Assembly: GCF_001558695.1 (NCBI RefSeq)
Contig: NZ_LNTU01000037.1
Span: forward strand, 186,001 to 250,000
Origin: Paramesorhizobium deserti
GTDB taxonomy: Bacteria > Pseudomonadota > Alphaproteobacteria > Rhizobiales > Rhizobiaceae
DNA: 64,000 bases
Direction of reading: 5' to 3'
The translations under genes and the position numbers were made by a program. Positions 26,884 to 36,347 of this stretch are shown piece by piece (the first letter of the stretch is position 1; each line of letters opens with the position of its first letter). The notes under the pieces are model-generated. The model was not told the DNA's origin and searched no databases. It saw only the letters and a list, made by a program, of their open reading frames with translations.

Positions 26884-27789
26884 AATATCGAACTCAGAAT
26901 GCTCCGACAGTTCATCGCCGTTGCCGAGGAACTCCATTTCCGCCGGGCTGCCGCCCGACTGGGCATGGCGCAGCCGCCGCTCTCGCAATCCATCCAGAAG
27001 CTCGAAACGCGTATGGGCGTCGAACTCTTCGACCGCAGTAGCAGGCGGATCCGCCTCACGGAAGCCGGACTGGTTTTTTTCGACGAGGCGCGCAAGGCGG
27101 TCGCCCAGGCGGATCTGGCCGTCGAAGCGGCGCAACGGGCTGCCCGCGGCCTCGTCGGATCGCTGCGTATCACCTATGTGGGCGCAGCTATCTACGATTT
27201 CCTGCCCCGCCTGCTGCGCGTTTACAGGACGCGTTTTCCCGATGTCGATATCCACTTGCAGGAACGCCCAACCATGCGACAGGTCCGGGCCCTGCAGCAG
27301 GGCGAAGCGGATGTGGGATTTGCAAGGCCGCCCGTGGCCGGCGCCGACGACCTGCGATATCTCTCGGTTCTCACCGAGCCGCTCGTCGTGGCACTGCCGG
27401 AGGACCATCCCGCCGCTGCCCGCCCGGTGCTTACGCTGAGCGATCTAGCAGGAGAACCCTTCGTCACCTTTCCGGCACATGAAGGACCTAGCTTTCATGC
27501 TCGCCTGGTCGCGGCCTGCGAGAGCGCGGGCTTTTCCATGCGTGTCGCGCAGGAAGCGGTACAGATGCATACGATCATCGGCCTTGTCGCGGCAGGTTTT
27601 GGGATTGCTCTGGTACCAGCCTCCATGCGCAACCTGCGCCAGGTCGGAGTCGTCTATCGTGACCTCCGCCAGACGGCCAGTCCGCTGGAGGTGGACCTTG
27701 CCGTGCTGTGGCGGCGGGGCGAACCTTCATCGGTGGTCACCTCGTTTCTCGAAACGTTGCGAGGCTTGCGGTTAGAGAGATCGGGGTGA
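26869..27789 (+). CDS. LysR-family transcriptional regulator
   Basis: A 306-aa LysR-type regulator. The N-terminal winged helix shows LHFRRAAARLGMAQPPLSQSI, which is typical, followed by a linker helix and an effector domain with ADVGFARPPVAGADDLRYL and VVALPEDHP-type strands. Alternative starts at 26833 or 26875 are possible; 26869 keeps the domain start close to the N-terminus. It is divergent from the exported hydrolase, which it probably controls together with its own gene. Confidence 0.9.
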   Translation: MSMISNIELRMLRQFIAVAEELHFRRAAARLGMAQPPLSQSIQKLETRMGVELFDRSSRRIRLTEAGLVFFDEARKAVAQADLAVEAAQRAARGLVGSLRITYVGAAIYDFLPRLLRVYRTRFPDVDIHLQERPTMRQVRALQQGEADVGFARPPVAGADDLRYLSVLTEPLVVALPEDHPAAARPVLTLSDLAGEPFVTFPAHEGPSFHARLVAACESAGFSMRVAQEAVQMHTIIGLVAAGFGIALVPASMRNLRQVGVVYRDLRQTASPLEVDLAVLWRRGEPSSVVTSFLETLRGLRLERSG

Positions 27790-27795
27790 CGTCAC

Positions 27796-28710
27796 CTACG
27801 GAGCAAAGACCGAGATCGCCTTGGGGTGCACCTTGAAATGCGCCGGCGTGGATGTAACGAGTTCACCATCGGTGTTGACCGGCATCGGTATTTTTGTCTC
27901 GATATCGAACTCCACGCATCTGGCCGTGCGAACCTCTTCCCATGCTCCGTGCTTGCCCGAGCGGAAGGAACGCAGCATCAGCGCCAGTTTCCAGAGGTTG
28001 GTCATCTCCAGGCTGTAAAGATCAAGACGGCCATCATCGATTTGCGCCGTTTCCTCCACGACATTGCCGCCACCATAGTGCCGGCCATTGCCAACGGCGA
28101 TCTGATAGGTCTCAGCCTCGATCGTCGTCCCCTTCTCAGTAATCCTGGCGTGGAAGTGATTGGCCCTGGCTAATACCTTCATGGCCGCCAGCGCATAACC
28201 AAACCGGCCGAAGCGCTTTTTGAGTGCCGGATCAAGGCCTTGCGCAAGTTCGGTGCTAAGGCCGATACTGGCGACATTGAAGAACGCATGGCCGTTGACG
28301 GTTCCTACATCGATCCGGCGCTGACGTCCCTGGACGATGACATCAGCAGCCTGCAGCAAATCCATCGGGATGTGGAGCGTGCGAGCAAGATCGTTCGCCG
28401 TCCCCATCGGCATGATACCCATCGGCAGGCCGCTTTCCATGGCCGCGACGGCTGCCGATGAGACCGAACCGTCTCCACCGCACACGATGACCAGATCAGC
28501 GCTATGGCGAAGGCGTACGATGTCTCGTGCGATCTCTGGCAGCGCCTCGAATGGCTCGATATTGACCGTCAATCCACCGCGCTCAAGTCGCTTCACGACA
28601 GGTGTAATCGACTCCTGGCCACGGCGTGCCTTTGGATTGACGAGAAGAAGTGCGCGTCTGGCGATGATTTTCATTCCTTCGGTGTAAGCAAGTGGTCGGG
28701 AACTGCGCAT
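27796..28710 (-). CDS. Diacylglycerol/lipid kinase (YegS/DgkB family)
   Basis: A 304-aa kinase of the DAG-kinase catalytic fold. The nucleotide motif GGDGSVSSA (about 79-87), PMGTANDLAR and the C-terminal DGR/DGE segments (IDDGRLDLY, NTDGELV) match the YegS/DgkB family, which phosphorylates lipids or sphingolipid-like alcohols at the membrane. The start is uncertain: ATG 28710, or ATG 28674, whose AAGGA abuts the codon. It ends 6 bp from the convergent LysR gene and stands alone. Confidence 0.9.
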   Translation of the reverse strand: MRSSRPLAYTEGMKIIARRALLLVNPKARRGQESITPVVKRLERGGLTVNIEPFEALPEIARDIVRLRHSADLVIVCGGDGSVSSAAVAAMESGLPMGIMPMGTANDLARTLHIPMDLLQAADVIVQGRQRRIDVGTVNGHAFFNVASIGLSTELAQGLDPALKKRFGRFGYALAAMKVLARANHFHARITEKGTTIEAETYQIAVGNGRHYGGGNVVEETAQIDDGRLDLYSLEMTNLWKLALMLRSFRSGKHGAWEEVRTARCVEFDIETKIPMPVNTDGELVTSTPAHFKVHPKAISVFAP

Positions 28711-28940
28711 ATAGGCAGCCCTACCCCGCCATTTCCACTATTTCGCTTCTGAACGATGTTTGCGGACCCTGGCAGGCACCACGCATGGGATATCTCGTAG
28801 CGAGCAGCTTCATCATTCGCTGTAGCCCGCGAGCTGTGTGGCTTCCAATGAGCCACACGATACTCGAAGGCACATTTCGATATCTCCACATAGGGTCGAT
28901 GACGCCCTGCGGATCGCGGAGCAAATCGAATTTTAGTGTC

Positions 28941-29414
28941 TCAGCCGCGTCGCGCCGCTTCGATCGTCGCGACGTCTATCTTCCTCATGGTCATCATCGC
29001 ATCAAACGCACGCCTTGCTTGATCGCCGCCTGCCGCGAGTGCTTCGGTCAATACGCGCGGCGTGATCTGCCAGGATACGCCCCACTTGTCCTTACACCAG
29101 CCACAGTCGCTTTCCTGTCCACCATTGCCAACAATGGCGTTCCAGTAGCGGTCCGTTTCCTCCTGATCGTCAGTTGCGATCTGAAATGAGAAGGCTTCGT
29201 TATGCTTGAACATGGGGCCACCGTTGAGACCAATACAACGAATACCGGCTACGGTGAATTCAACGACCAGCACGTCTCCCTGCTTGCCATCCGGATAGTT
29301 TCCGGGTGCACGAATGATTGCACCCACCGCGCTGTCGGGAAAGGTCTTGGCATAGAATTGGGCGGCGGCCTCGGCGTCCCTGTCGTACCATAAGCAAATC
29401 GTGTTCTTTGCCAT
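28941..29414 (-). CDS. VOC family protein (PhnB-like)
   Basis: A 157-aa VOC/PhnB-type protein: CLWYDRDAEAAAQFYAKTFP at the N-terminus, the paired beta-alpha-beta-beta-beta units, and CGWCKDKWGVSWQITP, a signature of the PhnB/3-dmu-9_3-mt subgroup. Despite the name used for the subgroup, no phosphonate activity is established for it. An AAAGGA ribosome site supports the ATG. It is divergent from another VOC gene across 288 bp, and the phosphonate cluster starts 800 bp further on. Activity unknown. Confidence 0.88.
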   Translation of the reverse strand: MAKNTICLWYDRDAEAAAQFYAKTFPDSAVGAIIRAPGNYPDGKQGDVLVVEFTVAGIRCIGLNGGPMFKHNEAFSFQIATDDQEETDRYWNAIVGNGGQESDCGWCKDKWGVSWQITPRVLTEALAAGGDQARRAFDAMMTMRKIDVATIEAARRG

Positions 29415-29702
29415 TGCTTGGTCCTTTCATTCTTCATATTGCCATTTCCTCTCAGAAATAAGAGGCAAAACATGTCTTTCATCAAGTCCATGTATGCTAT
29501 TTGAGGCAGACAATAGCCAAGCCCCGCCAAGAGAGCGTTTGAAACCGGGATGACGGTTTGAGGCGACCCATGATGCAAGCGTCTGACGTGGACAACCGCG
29601 GATCGCCCCCGGATGGCCGCCGGTGTTGGGGACACCTCAAGCGTCCAATGTTAGACTGGGCGACACCTTGTGGATTGGAACGGCACCCTGGAGATTGGAA
29701 AC

Positions 29703-30140
29703 ATGGCGCTCAAGCGGATGGATAACGTGGGAATCGTCGTCGAAGACCTCGGAGCGACGATTGATTTCTTTCGCGAACTCGGCCTCGAACTCGAAGGGCG
29801 GGCCACGATCGAAGGAGAATGGGCCGGACGCGTCACTGGACTGGGCAATCAGCGCGTCGAGATAGCGATGATGCGCACACCGGATGGCCACAGCCGGCTC
29901 GAGCTCTCCCGCTTCCTCGAGCCGCCTGTCGTCGCAGATCACCGCGATGCCCCGGTCAACGCCCTGGGCTACCTTCGCGTCATGTTCGCCGTGGACGACC
30001 TCGACGATACCCTCGAAAGGCTCCGCACGCACGGCGCGCAGCTCGTTGGCGAAGTCGTCGAGTATAAAGAGGTGTATCGGCTCTGCTACATCCGTGGGCC
30101 TGAAGGGCTTCTCATCGGACTTGCACAGGAACTCAGCTGA
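29703..30140 (+). CDS. VOC family protein
   Basis: A 145-aa VOC-fold protein with two matching halves: NVGIVVEDLGATIDFFRELG at the N-terminus and LRVMFAVDDLDDTLERLRTH in the second half. It ends with a GPEGLLIGLAQEL segment common in glyoxalase/bleomycin-resistance proteins. ATG 29703 follows GGAG by 9 bases. The protein is probably a metal-dependent lyase, dioxygenase or resistance factor. It is convergent with phnM and separated from it by 66 bp. No substrate can be assigned. Confidence 0.88.
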   Translation: MALKRMDNVGIVVEDLGATIDFFRELGLELEGRATIEGEWAGRVTGLGNQRVEIAMMRTPDGHSRLELSRFLEPPVVADHRDAPVNALGYLRVMFAVDDLDDTLERLRTHGAQLVGEVVEYKEVYRLCYIRGPEGLLIGLAQELS

Positions 30141-30206
30141 GCTTTAAACCAAGACAAATGGCCGGAGGTGACCAATGTCAGCGAGCGTCCGGGACCGACC
30201 CGCCCG

Positions 30207-31346
30207 TCAGGCGACCCGTCTGCCCTCCCGCCAGACACCCGCGACTTGAGGAGGAAGACCGGCTTCGGCGCGCACACGCACGAGGTCGGCCCGGCGGCCT
30301 ACCTCGATCCGCCCGCGGTCATCGAGCTTCGCCGCGCGGGCCGGATTGTCCGAAACCAGGCGAACCGCCGACGGCAGATCGAGAACGCGCTTTTCCGCCA
30401 GAAGAAAGACCGCCTGTAGCAGGCTGAAGGGAACATAATCGGACGACAGTATGTCCAGTGCTCCGTTCTCCAGCAATTCCAGCGCCGAAACATTGCCGGA
30501 ATGCGATCCGCCGCGCACGACATTGGGCGCGCCCATGAGAACCTGTAGCCCTGCCTGACGCGACAGGAGGGAGGCCTCGACCGTCGTCGGGAATTCAGCC
30601 AGCGAGACGCCGAGTTCGACGCCTTCCGCCACATGCTCCGCCGTCGCATCGTCATGCGAAGCGATGGCGATTGACTGATGATGACAGCGTTCGGCAATGA
30701 TGCGCCGATTGCGCGGCGAGTTCGCCTCGCTTTCCGCGATGCGCCTTTCGCGGAAAGCGAAGAATTCTTCGTCGCTCATCTTCTTCTTGCCCTGATAATA
30801 GATCCGGTGGGCTTCCAGATTCACGAACTGGCGCTGCCCCGGCGCATGATCCATCAGCGATGCGAGGCGGACGCGGTCGTTGGCCTTTATCCCATCGAAA
30901 TGATCCACCACGTCCGAGACCGATACCTCGCAGCGCAGATGAATGAAATGCTCGGCGCGCAGCCGCTTGCCCGCATGGGCGGCGGAGATCGTATCGGCCA
31001 TGGCCGACATATCGGAGGCCAGAAGCTCTGTGTCGCCGTCCAATCCCACCCTCAATGCATCGAAAACCGTCGTTATACCGGCGGTTGCTATCTGTCCGTC
31101 GTGCGCCTGCAAGGCCGCGTCCATGTTCCAACGGACCTTCGGGCGCGGCTGGAAATGCGTTTCCAGATGATCTGTATGAAGTTCCACGCAGCCTGGAATG
31201 AGGTAGTCGCCTTCCAGGTCCATGCCGGACGTGGAACTGCCGGCGGAAATGTCGCAGATCAGCCCGTCACGGACAAGCACGGAGCCTTTCAGCAAGCGGT
31301 CGGGTAGGACGATGTTGCAATTGGAGAAGACGGTTTCATCATTCAT
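30207..31346 (-). CDS. phnM: Alpha-D-ribose 1-methylphosphonate 5-triphosphate diphosphatase
   Basis: A 379-aa amidohydrolase-fold enzyme that releases diphosphate from ribose 1-alkylphosphonate 5-triphosphate, giving the 5-phosphate used by the C-P lyase. The metal-binding motif ELHTDHLETH (about 55-64), later His residues (IAIASHDDATAEH) and the final SDYVPFSLLQA segment are typical PhnM features. It is the last gene of the phosphonate operon, 54 bp after phnE. The frequent companion phnN is not adjacent. Confidence 0.95.
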   Translation of the reverse strand: MNDETVFSNCNIVLPDRLLKGSVLVRDGLICDISAGSSTSGMDLEGDYLIPGCVELHTDHLETHFQPRPKVRWNMDAALQAHDGQIATAGITTVFDALRVGLDGDTELLASDMSAMADTISAAHAGKRLRAEHFIHLRCEVSVSDVVDHFDGIKANDRVRLASLMDHAPGQRQFVNLEAHRIYYQGKKKMSDEEFFAFRERRIAESEANSPRNRRIIAERCHHQSIAIASHDDATAEHVAEGVELGVSLAEFPTTVEASLLSRQAGLQVLMGAPNVVRGGSHSGNVSALELLENGALDILSSDYVPFSLLQAVFLLAEKRVLDLPSAVRLVSDNPARAAKLDDRGRIEVGRRADLVRVRAEAGLPPQVAGVWREGRRVA

Positions 31347-31400
31347 AATCGGATAATCCGGCGTGGAGGTTGAAGGCTGTTGAAGTGGAAGGTGACACGG

Positions 31401-32213
31401 TCAGATCACCAGCTTGCGCAGCTTCTGCGATACAAGGTCCATCAGCGTGACCGTCAGGACGACGATGATCAGGATTGCCGCGGCCTGCGAGTAATAGAAG
31501 CCGCGGATAGTCTCGAACATCACCTGGCCGATGCCGCCGGCGCCGATAAGCCCTAGAACCGTGGCGGAGCGGATATTGGATTCGAGCCGATAGAGCGAAA
31601 AGGAAATCCAGAGCGGCAGCACCTGCGGAATGACGCCGAAGATCACCTGCTGCACCCGCGAGGCCCCGGTCGTGCGGATCGCTTCCACAGGGCGCGGGTC
31701 GATGGCCTCGACGGCCTCGGAAAAGAGCTTGGCCAGGATACCGGTCGTATGGATGAAAAGCGCCATCACCCCGGCAAACGGTCCAAGGCCGACAGCGACC
31801 ACAAACAGCACCGCGAACACCACCTCATGGATCGCCCGGAAGAAATCCATCAGCCGCCGGACGGGATGGCGGATCCACCATGGTGCCATGTTGGTTGCAG
31901 AGAGAATGCCAAAGGGGACAGACAGTACCACGGCGAGAAAAGTGCCCCATAGCGCGATTTGGATTGTTACAACGATCTCTTCGAGGTAGTACCGCCAATC
32001 CGAAAAATCGGGCCGGAGGAAGCCGCTGGCATATTGGGCCATGTTTCCAGCATCGGTGAAAAGATAGGTCCAGCGACTCATCTCAGCCGGGGCCCAGCTC
32101 AAGGTGAGCGCCGCGACCAGGACGATTAGAACGATGCTATTGCGGTAACCGCCGCGGCCCTGCATGGCAGATTTCGGCTCCACCTTGGCCGCTGCCAATG
32201 TCAAATCACCCAT
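31401..32213 (-). CDS. phnE: Phosphonate ABC transporter permease
   Basis: A 270-aa inner-membrane permease of the PhnE family, with about six helices and the EAA-loop segment [22 protein letters not shown]. It forms the channel for phosphonate import with PhnC (ATPase) and PhnD (binding protein). ATG 32213 follows AAGGAG with 7 bases between; a GTG 9 bases earlier overlaps the ribosome site. Many alphaproteobacteria carry two tandem phnE genes; only one is here, so it may work as a homodimer. Confidence 0.95.
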   Translation of the reverse strand: MGDLTLAAAKVEPKSAMQGRGGYRNSIVLIVLVAALTLSWAPAEMSRWTYLFTDAGNMAQYASGFLRPDFSDWRYYLEEIVVTIQIALWGTFLAVVLSVPFGILSATNMAPWWIRHPVRRLMDFFRAIHEVVFAVLFVVAVGLGPFAGVMALFIHTTGILAKLFSEAVEAIDPRPVEAIRTTGASRVQQVIFGVIPQVLPLWISFSLYRLESNIRSATVLGLIGAGGIGQVMFETIRGFYYSQAAAILIIVVLTVTLMDLVSQKLRKLVI

Positions 32214-32234
32214 TGCGTTCACTCCTTAAAATAA

Positions 32235-32257
32235 AGGCGGGCTTCATCAGCCCGCCT
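32235..32257 (-). terminator. Hairpin between phnD and phnE
   Basis: A 9-bp perfect stem (AGGCGGGCT with AGCCCGCCT) and a 5-base loop lie 17 bases past the phnD stop. On the transcript the stem is followed by TTTATTTT, so it is terminator-like. It probably allows partial read-through and protects the phnD message so that the binding protein is made in excess. Confidence 0.65.
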
Positions 32258-32274
32258 CGATAACGAATAGAAGA

Positions 32275-33270
32275 TCAGCCGTTGGTGGCTTTGGCGAGCT
32301 CGGCCTCGTACTTCGCCTTCTGCTCGGTGAGGTCTTTTACCTTCGCGGTTTTTTCCTCGGCGCTCAGCTTCGCGTCCGCTTCCGTCTGGCCGATGGACTT
32401 GGTCAGCTCCATGATGCGGATGGGAAGAAGCTGATTATCGTCGGATGCGCGGAACGGCGCCCATTTCAGACCGGCGAGGACCTTCCTTTCCTCTTCGATA
32501 TTCCCCTTTGACTTCTCCGTGCCATAGGTGAGGAAAAAGTCACGGATCTTCGTCTTGGTTTCTTCCGGCAATTCCTTGTGCCACACGATAGGGTCGGACG
32601 GGATCAGCGGCGAACGCCAGATTTCCCGGATGTTCTCGAACGCCTGCGGGTTGTTCTGTTTGATGAGCGCCATGTTTTCGGTGTTGTTTGTGGCGGCATC
32701 AACCTGCTTGTTGGCAACAGCCATCGCGTTGGTTTCATGATTGGCGTTCGTCACGTTCTTGAAGCACTGCTTGGGATCAAGGCCGTTCTTCGCGAAGATG
32801 AACGTCATCGGCACCAGATAGCCGGAGGTCGAGTTGACGTCGCCAAGGCCGAAATTCACGGAATGATCGCACGTCAGGACGTCATCGATCGTCTGGATCT
32901 TCGAGTCCTTGGGAACGATGACGACAGACCAGTAGCCCGGCTCCCCGCCCACCGGCACGCTTTGAGCAAATATCTGACCATTGGCGCGGTCGACAGCTTC
33001 CATCGCCGATTTGTTGCCGTACCAGGCGACCTGCACCTTGTCGAAGCGCATGCCTTCGATCACGCCGGCATAATCCGACGCAAAGAACGGCTTAACGTCG
33101 AGACCGGTCTTCTCCTTCATGTCGTCCAGGAATGGCTGCCAGACGGTTTTCAGGTTCTGCTGGGATTCCGTTGAGATAATCCCGAAATTGATCGTGTCCT
33201 GCGCAAAGGCTGCGGAGGTCATGGTGAAGACAACGGACATCGCCGCCATGCTTTTCAGTATCGCGTTCAT
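32275..33270 (-). CDS. phnD: Phosphonate ABC transporter substrate-binding protein
   Basis: A 331-aa periplasmic binding protein with a signal peptide (MNAILKSMAAMSVVFTMTS, cleavage after AFA). The mature fold begins with TINFGIISTESQQNLK, the PhnD family start, and has the SxxG-type phosphonate contacts (VNSTSGYLVP). It delivers phosphonates to PhnE/PhnC. ATG 33270 begins the signal peptide; the frame upstream is unrelated. It lies 26 bp after phnC and is followed by a hairpin. Confidence 0.95.
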   Translation of the reverse strand: MNAILKSMAAMSVVFTMTSAAFAQDTINFGIISTESQQNLKTVWQPFLDDMKEKTGLDVKPFFASDYAGVIEGMRFDKVQVAWYGNKSAMEAVDRANGQIFAQSVPVGGEPGYWSVVIVPKDSKIQTIDDVLTCDHSVNFGLGDVNSTSGYLVPMTFIFAKNGLDPKQCFKNVTNANHETNAMAVANKQVDAATNNTENMALIKQNNPQAFENIREIWRSPLIPSDPIVWHKELPEETKTKIRDFFLTYGTEKSKGNIEEERKVLAGLKWAPFRASDDNQLLPIRIMELTKSIGQTEADAKLSAEEKTAKVKDLTEQKAKYEAELAKATNG

Positions 33271-33295
33271 CTGTGTTCTCCGGTTTTGAAGTGGA

Positions 33296-34135
33296 TCAGG
33301 CCGGCAAAAGCGTGGCCCGGCGTTTTCTGGATTCCGCCAAGGGGGCGGTCTGGTCGCCCGCCGGAATATCCGGCAGGACGAGTTCTTCCGATGCCGCGCC
33401 ATAGAGCTCGGCCAGGAAATCGGGGGAAAGGGCGGACGATGGGCCGTCATAAACGATGGCACCGTCGCGCATGGCTATCGTGCGCCGGCAATAGCGGCGG
33501 GCATATTCGACCTGATGCAACGACACCAGGATGGTGATGTCGTCCTTGGCATTGATATCGGCAAGAACGTCCATTACCCGGCGGGCGGCAGACGGATCGA
33601 GGGCGGAGATCGGCTCATCGGCGATGAGAATCTCGGCTTCCTGAACGAGCGTACGGGCAATTGCCGCACGCTGCTGCTGGCCGCCCGAGAGTGTCGAAGA
33701 GCGCTGCGCCGCGACCTGCGGAATACCCACACGCTCCAGTGCCTTGTGGGCTTTGGCCTTTTCAGCCCGGTTGAACAGGCCTAGCGTCCCCCTCCAGCGC
33801 GGCGTCCGCCCCAGATGCCCGATAAGCACATTCATGAGCACGGACAGACGGCCGACGAGATTGAACTGCTGGAATATGACAGCCACCCGGCTACGCTTGC
33901 CACGACGCAAAAATCGCCCCGCCGACTGCGTCAGCTCGCCGAAAATCTCGATCCGCCCTGCCCCACCATCCCCGGCTTCGAGCCCCGCAATATGACGGAT
34001 GAGCGTGCTCTTGCCCGACCCGGAAGCGCCAATCAGCGCAACCATTTCACCCCGGGCAAGCGTGAGGCTGACATCCTTCAAGGCACAGGTATTGCCATAG
34101 CTTTTCGAGAGGTTGGAAACCGCGACCGCTATCAT
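33296..34135 (-). CDS. phnC: Phosphonate ABC transporter ATP-binding protein
   Basis: A 279-aa ABC ATPase. Walker [10 protein letters not shown] (about 35-43), the signature [16 protein letters not shown], Walker B ILIADEP and the switch His (SLHQVEYA) are in order. It powers phosphonate uptake. The ATG overlaps the stop of the acetyltransferase gene (ATGA), with a GGGAG ribosome site within that gene. The order phnC-D-E follows here in the operon. Confidence 0.95.
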   Translation of the reverse strand: MIAVAVSNLSKSYGNTCALKDVSLTLARGEMVALIGASGSGKSTLIRHIAGLEAGDGGAGRIEIFGELTQSAGRFLRRGKRSRVAVIFQQFNLVGRLSVLMNVLIGHLGRTPRWRGTLGLFNRAEKAKAHKALERVGIPQVAAQRSSTLSGGQQQRAAIARTLVQEAEILIADEPISALDPSAARRVMDVLADINAKDDITILVSLHQVEYARRYCRRTIAMRDGAIVYDGPSSALSPDFLAELYGAASEELVLPDIPAGDQTAPLAESRKRRATLLPA

Positions 34136-34839
34136 GCGTTTTCTCCCTGTTTTCCAAGCTTAGGCTTCAATTTGTTGACCTGTTGATGATCGTTGGATGA
34201 CAGATTGATGAAATTTTCGGTTTTCCCTTCGTAAAGGGTCACGAACTCCTCAGCCGGGAGCTTGCGAAAGTCTTCGAGCGCCTCTGCAAGCCGCGTATGA
34301 GGCCAGTCCCACCAGGCGAGGCGGTCCATGCGCTCGCCCAGATCCGCGCTGAACCGATTGCGGATCAGCCGCGCCGGAACGCCGCCGACGATCGTGTATG
34401 GTGCAACATCGCGCGAAACAACGGCGCCCGCGCCGATTACCGCGCCATTACCGATCGTGACGCCCGAGAGGATTGTCGCGCCATGACCGATCCAGACGTC
34501 ATGGCCAATGACGACACGCCGGTTGCGGCGCCATTCGAAGAAGCTTTCCTCATCGCTCGCCTCTTCGAAATAATCACCCGCCCTGTAGGTGAAATGATGC
34601 AGCGTGGCGCGCCATGTCGGATGATTGGGCGCATTGATGCGGACCGCCGATGCGATATTGGCGAACTTGCCGATCTCGGCGCACCAGATCGAGCAATCTT
34701 CCATGACATAGGAGTAGTCGCCTAGTACGGTCTCGCTCAGGCGCGTCCGGGCCGCCACTTCCGTGTAGCGGCCGAGCGTCGATTGGCTGACGCTAGCCAT
34801 CTCGTCGATATGGGGAACGGTTTCCGAGAGCTTCGGCAT
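34132..34839 (-). CDS. Left-handed beta-helix acetyltransferase of the phosphonate cluster
   Basis: A 235-aa hexapeptide-repeat (LbH) protein with repeats such as [20 protein letters not shown] and [20 protein letters not shown], the loop with the catalytic His region (HDVWIGHG) and a C-terminal helical tail. It belongs to the DapH/GlmU/CAT-like group found within C-P lyase operons. It may acetylate aminophosphonates or another intermediate, replacing PhnO (inference). ATG 34839 is used: it forms a TGATG overlap with the phnL stop, with GGAGG 8 bases upstream. Confidence 0.88.
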   Translation of the reverse strand: MPKLSETVPHIDEMASVSQSTLGRYTEVAARTRLSETVLGDYSYVMEDCSIWCAEIGKFANIASAVRINAPNHPTWRATLHHFTYRAGDYFEEASDEESFFEWRRNRRVVIGHDVWIGHGATILSGVTIGNGAVIGAGAVVSRDVAPYTIVGGVPARLIRNRFSADLGERMDRLAWWDWPHTRLAEALEDFRKLPAEEFVTLYEGKTENFINLSSNDHQQVNKLKPKLGKQGENA

Positions 34840-35570
34840 CACGCTGCCCTCCGTGCCGAAAAGCCGGAAATATCGATCATCCGCGTCGCCACCGCGTCAC
34901 GCACCGGCTGGTCGTGGAAAATGCCGAGAATGGCGACGCCGGACCCGAGCTTTTCGCGGATCATGCCGATCACCACGTCACGATTGGCCGCGTCCAGCGA
35001 GGCGGTGGGCTCGTCGAGGAGCAGGATAGGATGATCCGTGATGAAGCCGCGCGCGATGTTGACGCGCTGCTTCTCGCCACCGGAAAAGGTGGCGGGCGGC
35101 AGGGAAAACAGCGCTTCCGGCAGGTGCAGGCGGTGCAGCAGATGCGCCGCGCGGTCTCTTGCTTCCGCGCGGTCGACGCCGCGGGTAACAAGTGGTTCAG
35201 CCACCACGTCAAGCGCCGCCACGCGCGGCACCGCCCGCAGGAACTGGCTGACATAGCCGATGACGCCCCGCCTCAGCTCCAGGACGAGGCGCGCATCGCC
35301 GGAAGCGAGGTCGCGAGGCTCCTCACCAGCCCCGGGGCGCACAAGGATACTGCCCCTATCGACGGCATAATTGCCATAGACCATCCGCAGGATCGACGAT
35401 TTGCCGACGCCTGACGGGCCGGCCAGCACGACGCATTCCCCCGGGAAAATGTCGAAAGCCACGTTTTCGACCACCGGCAGGACAAGGCCGTCCCGCAGAT
35501 GCATGGTGAAGGACTTCGCCACATTGCGGACGGACAGCACCGCGTCCTTGTTTTTCTCTTGCAGAACCAT
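34839..35570 (-). CDS. phnL: C-P lyase complex ATPase-like subunit PhnL
   Basis: A 243-aa ABC-type ATPase: Walker [10 protein letters not shown], signature [15 protein letters not shown], Walker [13 protein letters not shown]. It is not a transport ATPase; with PhnK it forms the dual ABC module bound to the core C-P lyase and is needed for phosphonate-ribose chemistry. It lies 3 bp after phnK and overlaps the acetyltransferase gene by 1 base (TGATG). Confidence 0.95.
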   Translation of the reverse strand: MVLQEKNKDAVLSVRNVAKSFTMHLRDGLVLPVVENVAFDIFPGECVVLAGPSGVGKSSILRMVYGNYAVDRGSILVRPGAGEEPRDLASGDARLVLELRRGVIGYVSQFLRAVPRVAALDVVAEPLVTRGVDRAEARDRAAHLLHRLHLPEALFSLPPATFSGGEKQRVNIARGFITDHPILLLDEPTASLDAANRDVVIGMIREKLGSGVAILGIFHDQPVRDAVATRMIDISGFSARRAA

Positions 35571-35573
35571 GGA

Positions 35574-36347
35574 TCAGGACTCCGGGATCGAGGCGACGAG
35601 GAGCTGGGTATAGGCGTGCCGGGGATCGTCCAGCACCCGGTCGGTCAGGCCCGTCTCGACGATACGGCCGTTCTTCATGACGATAATGCGTTGCGACAGG
35701 AGGCGGGCAACGGCAAGATCGTGGGTCACGATGACGACGGCAAGGCTCATGTCCGTCACCAGCCCGCGCAGTAGGTCGAGCACCTTCGCCTGCACCGAGA
35801 CATCGAGGCCGCCGGTCGGCTCGTCCATGAAGATGAGGCGCGGATGGGTGACGAGATTGCGCGCGATCTGCAGACGCTGGCGCATGCCGCCGGAAAAGGC
35901 CACCGGCTGGTCGTCGATGCGATCAGGCGATATCTCAACGCGCTGAAGCCATTCGCTCGCCGTTTCCCGGATGCGGCCATAGTGCCGCTCGCCGACCGCC
36001 ATCAGGCGCTCGCCGACATTGGCCCCCGCCGAAACGCGCATGCGCAATCCTTCGGCGGGGCTCTGGTGGACAAAGCCCCAGTCGGTGCGCATCAGGAACC
36101 GGCGCTCCGCCTCCGAAAGCTCGGCAAGGTCGGGAAAGCGGTTGTCCCGCATGCGATAGCGGATCGAGCCGGAAGAGCGCTCCAGCCGCCCGGAGATACA
36201 ATTGAGAAGCGTCGTCTTGCCCGAGCCGGATTCCCCGACGATGGCAACCACCTCTCCCGGCCAGACATCGAAGGAGACTTTCGTGCAGCCGATGAAGGAA
36301 GCGTAACGCCGTTCCAGATCGCGGACGGAAAGTATCGGGTCGCTCAC
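35574..36347 (-). CDS. phnK: C-P lyase complex ATPase-like subunit PhnK
   Basis: A 257-aa ABC-type ATPase: Walker A GESGSGKTT, signature FSGGMRQRLQIARNLV, Walker B LIFMDEPTGGLD. PhnK binds the PhnGHIJ core via PhnJ and couples ATP use to the lyase. The ATG overlaps the phnJ stop (ATGA). Confidence 0.96.
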   Translation of the reverse strand: MSDPILSVRDLERRYASFIGCTKVSFDVWPGEVVAIVGESGSGKTTLLNCISGRLERSSGSIRYRMRDNRFPDLAELSEAERRFLMRTDWGFVHQSPAEGLRMRVSAGANVGERLMAVGERHYGRIRETASEWLQRVEISPDRIDDQPVAFSGGMRQRLQIARNLVTHPRLIFMDEPTGGLDVSVQAKVLDLLRGLVTDMSLAVVIVTHDLAVARLLSQRIIVMKNGRIVETGLTDRVLDDPRHAYTQLLVASIPES

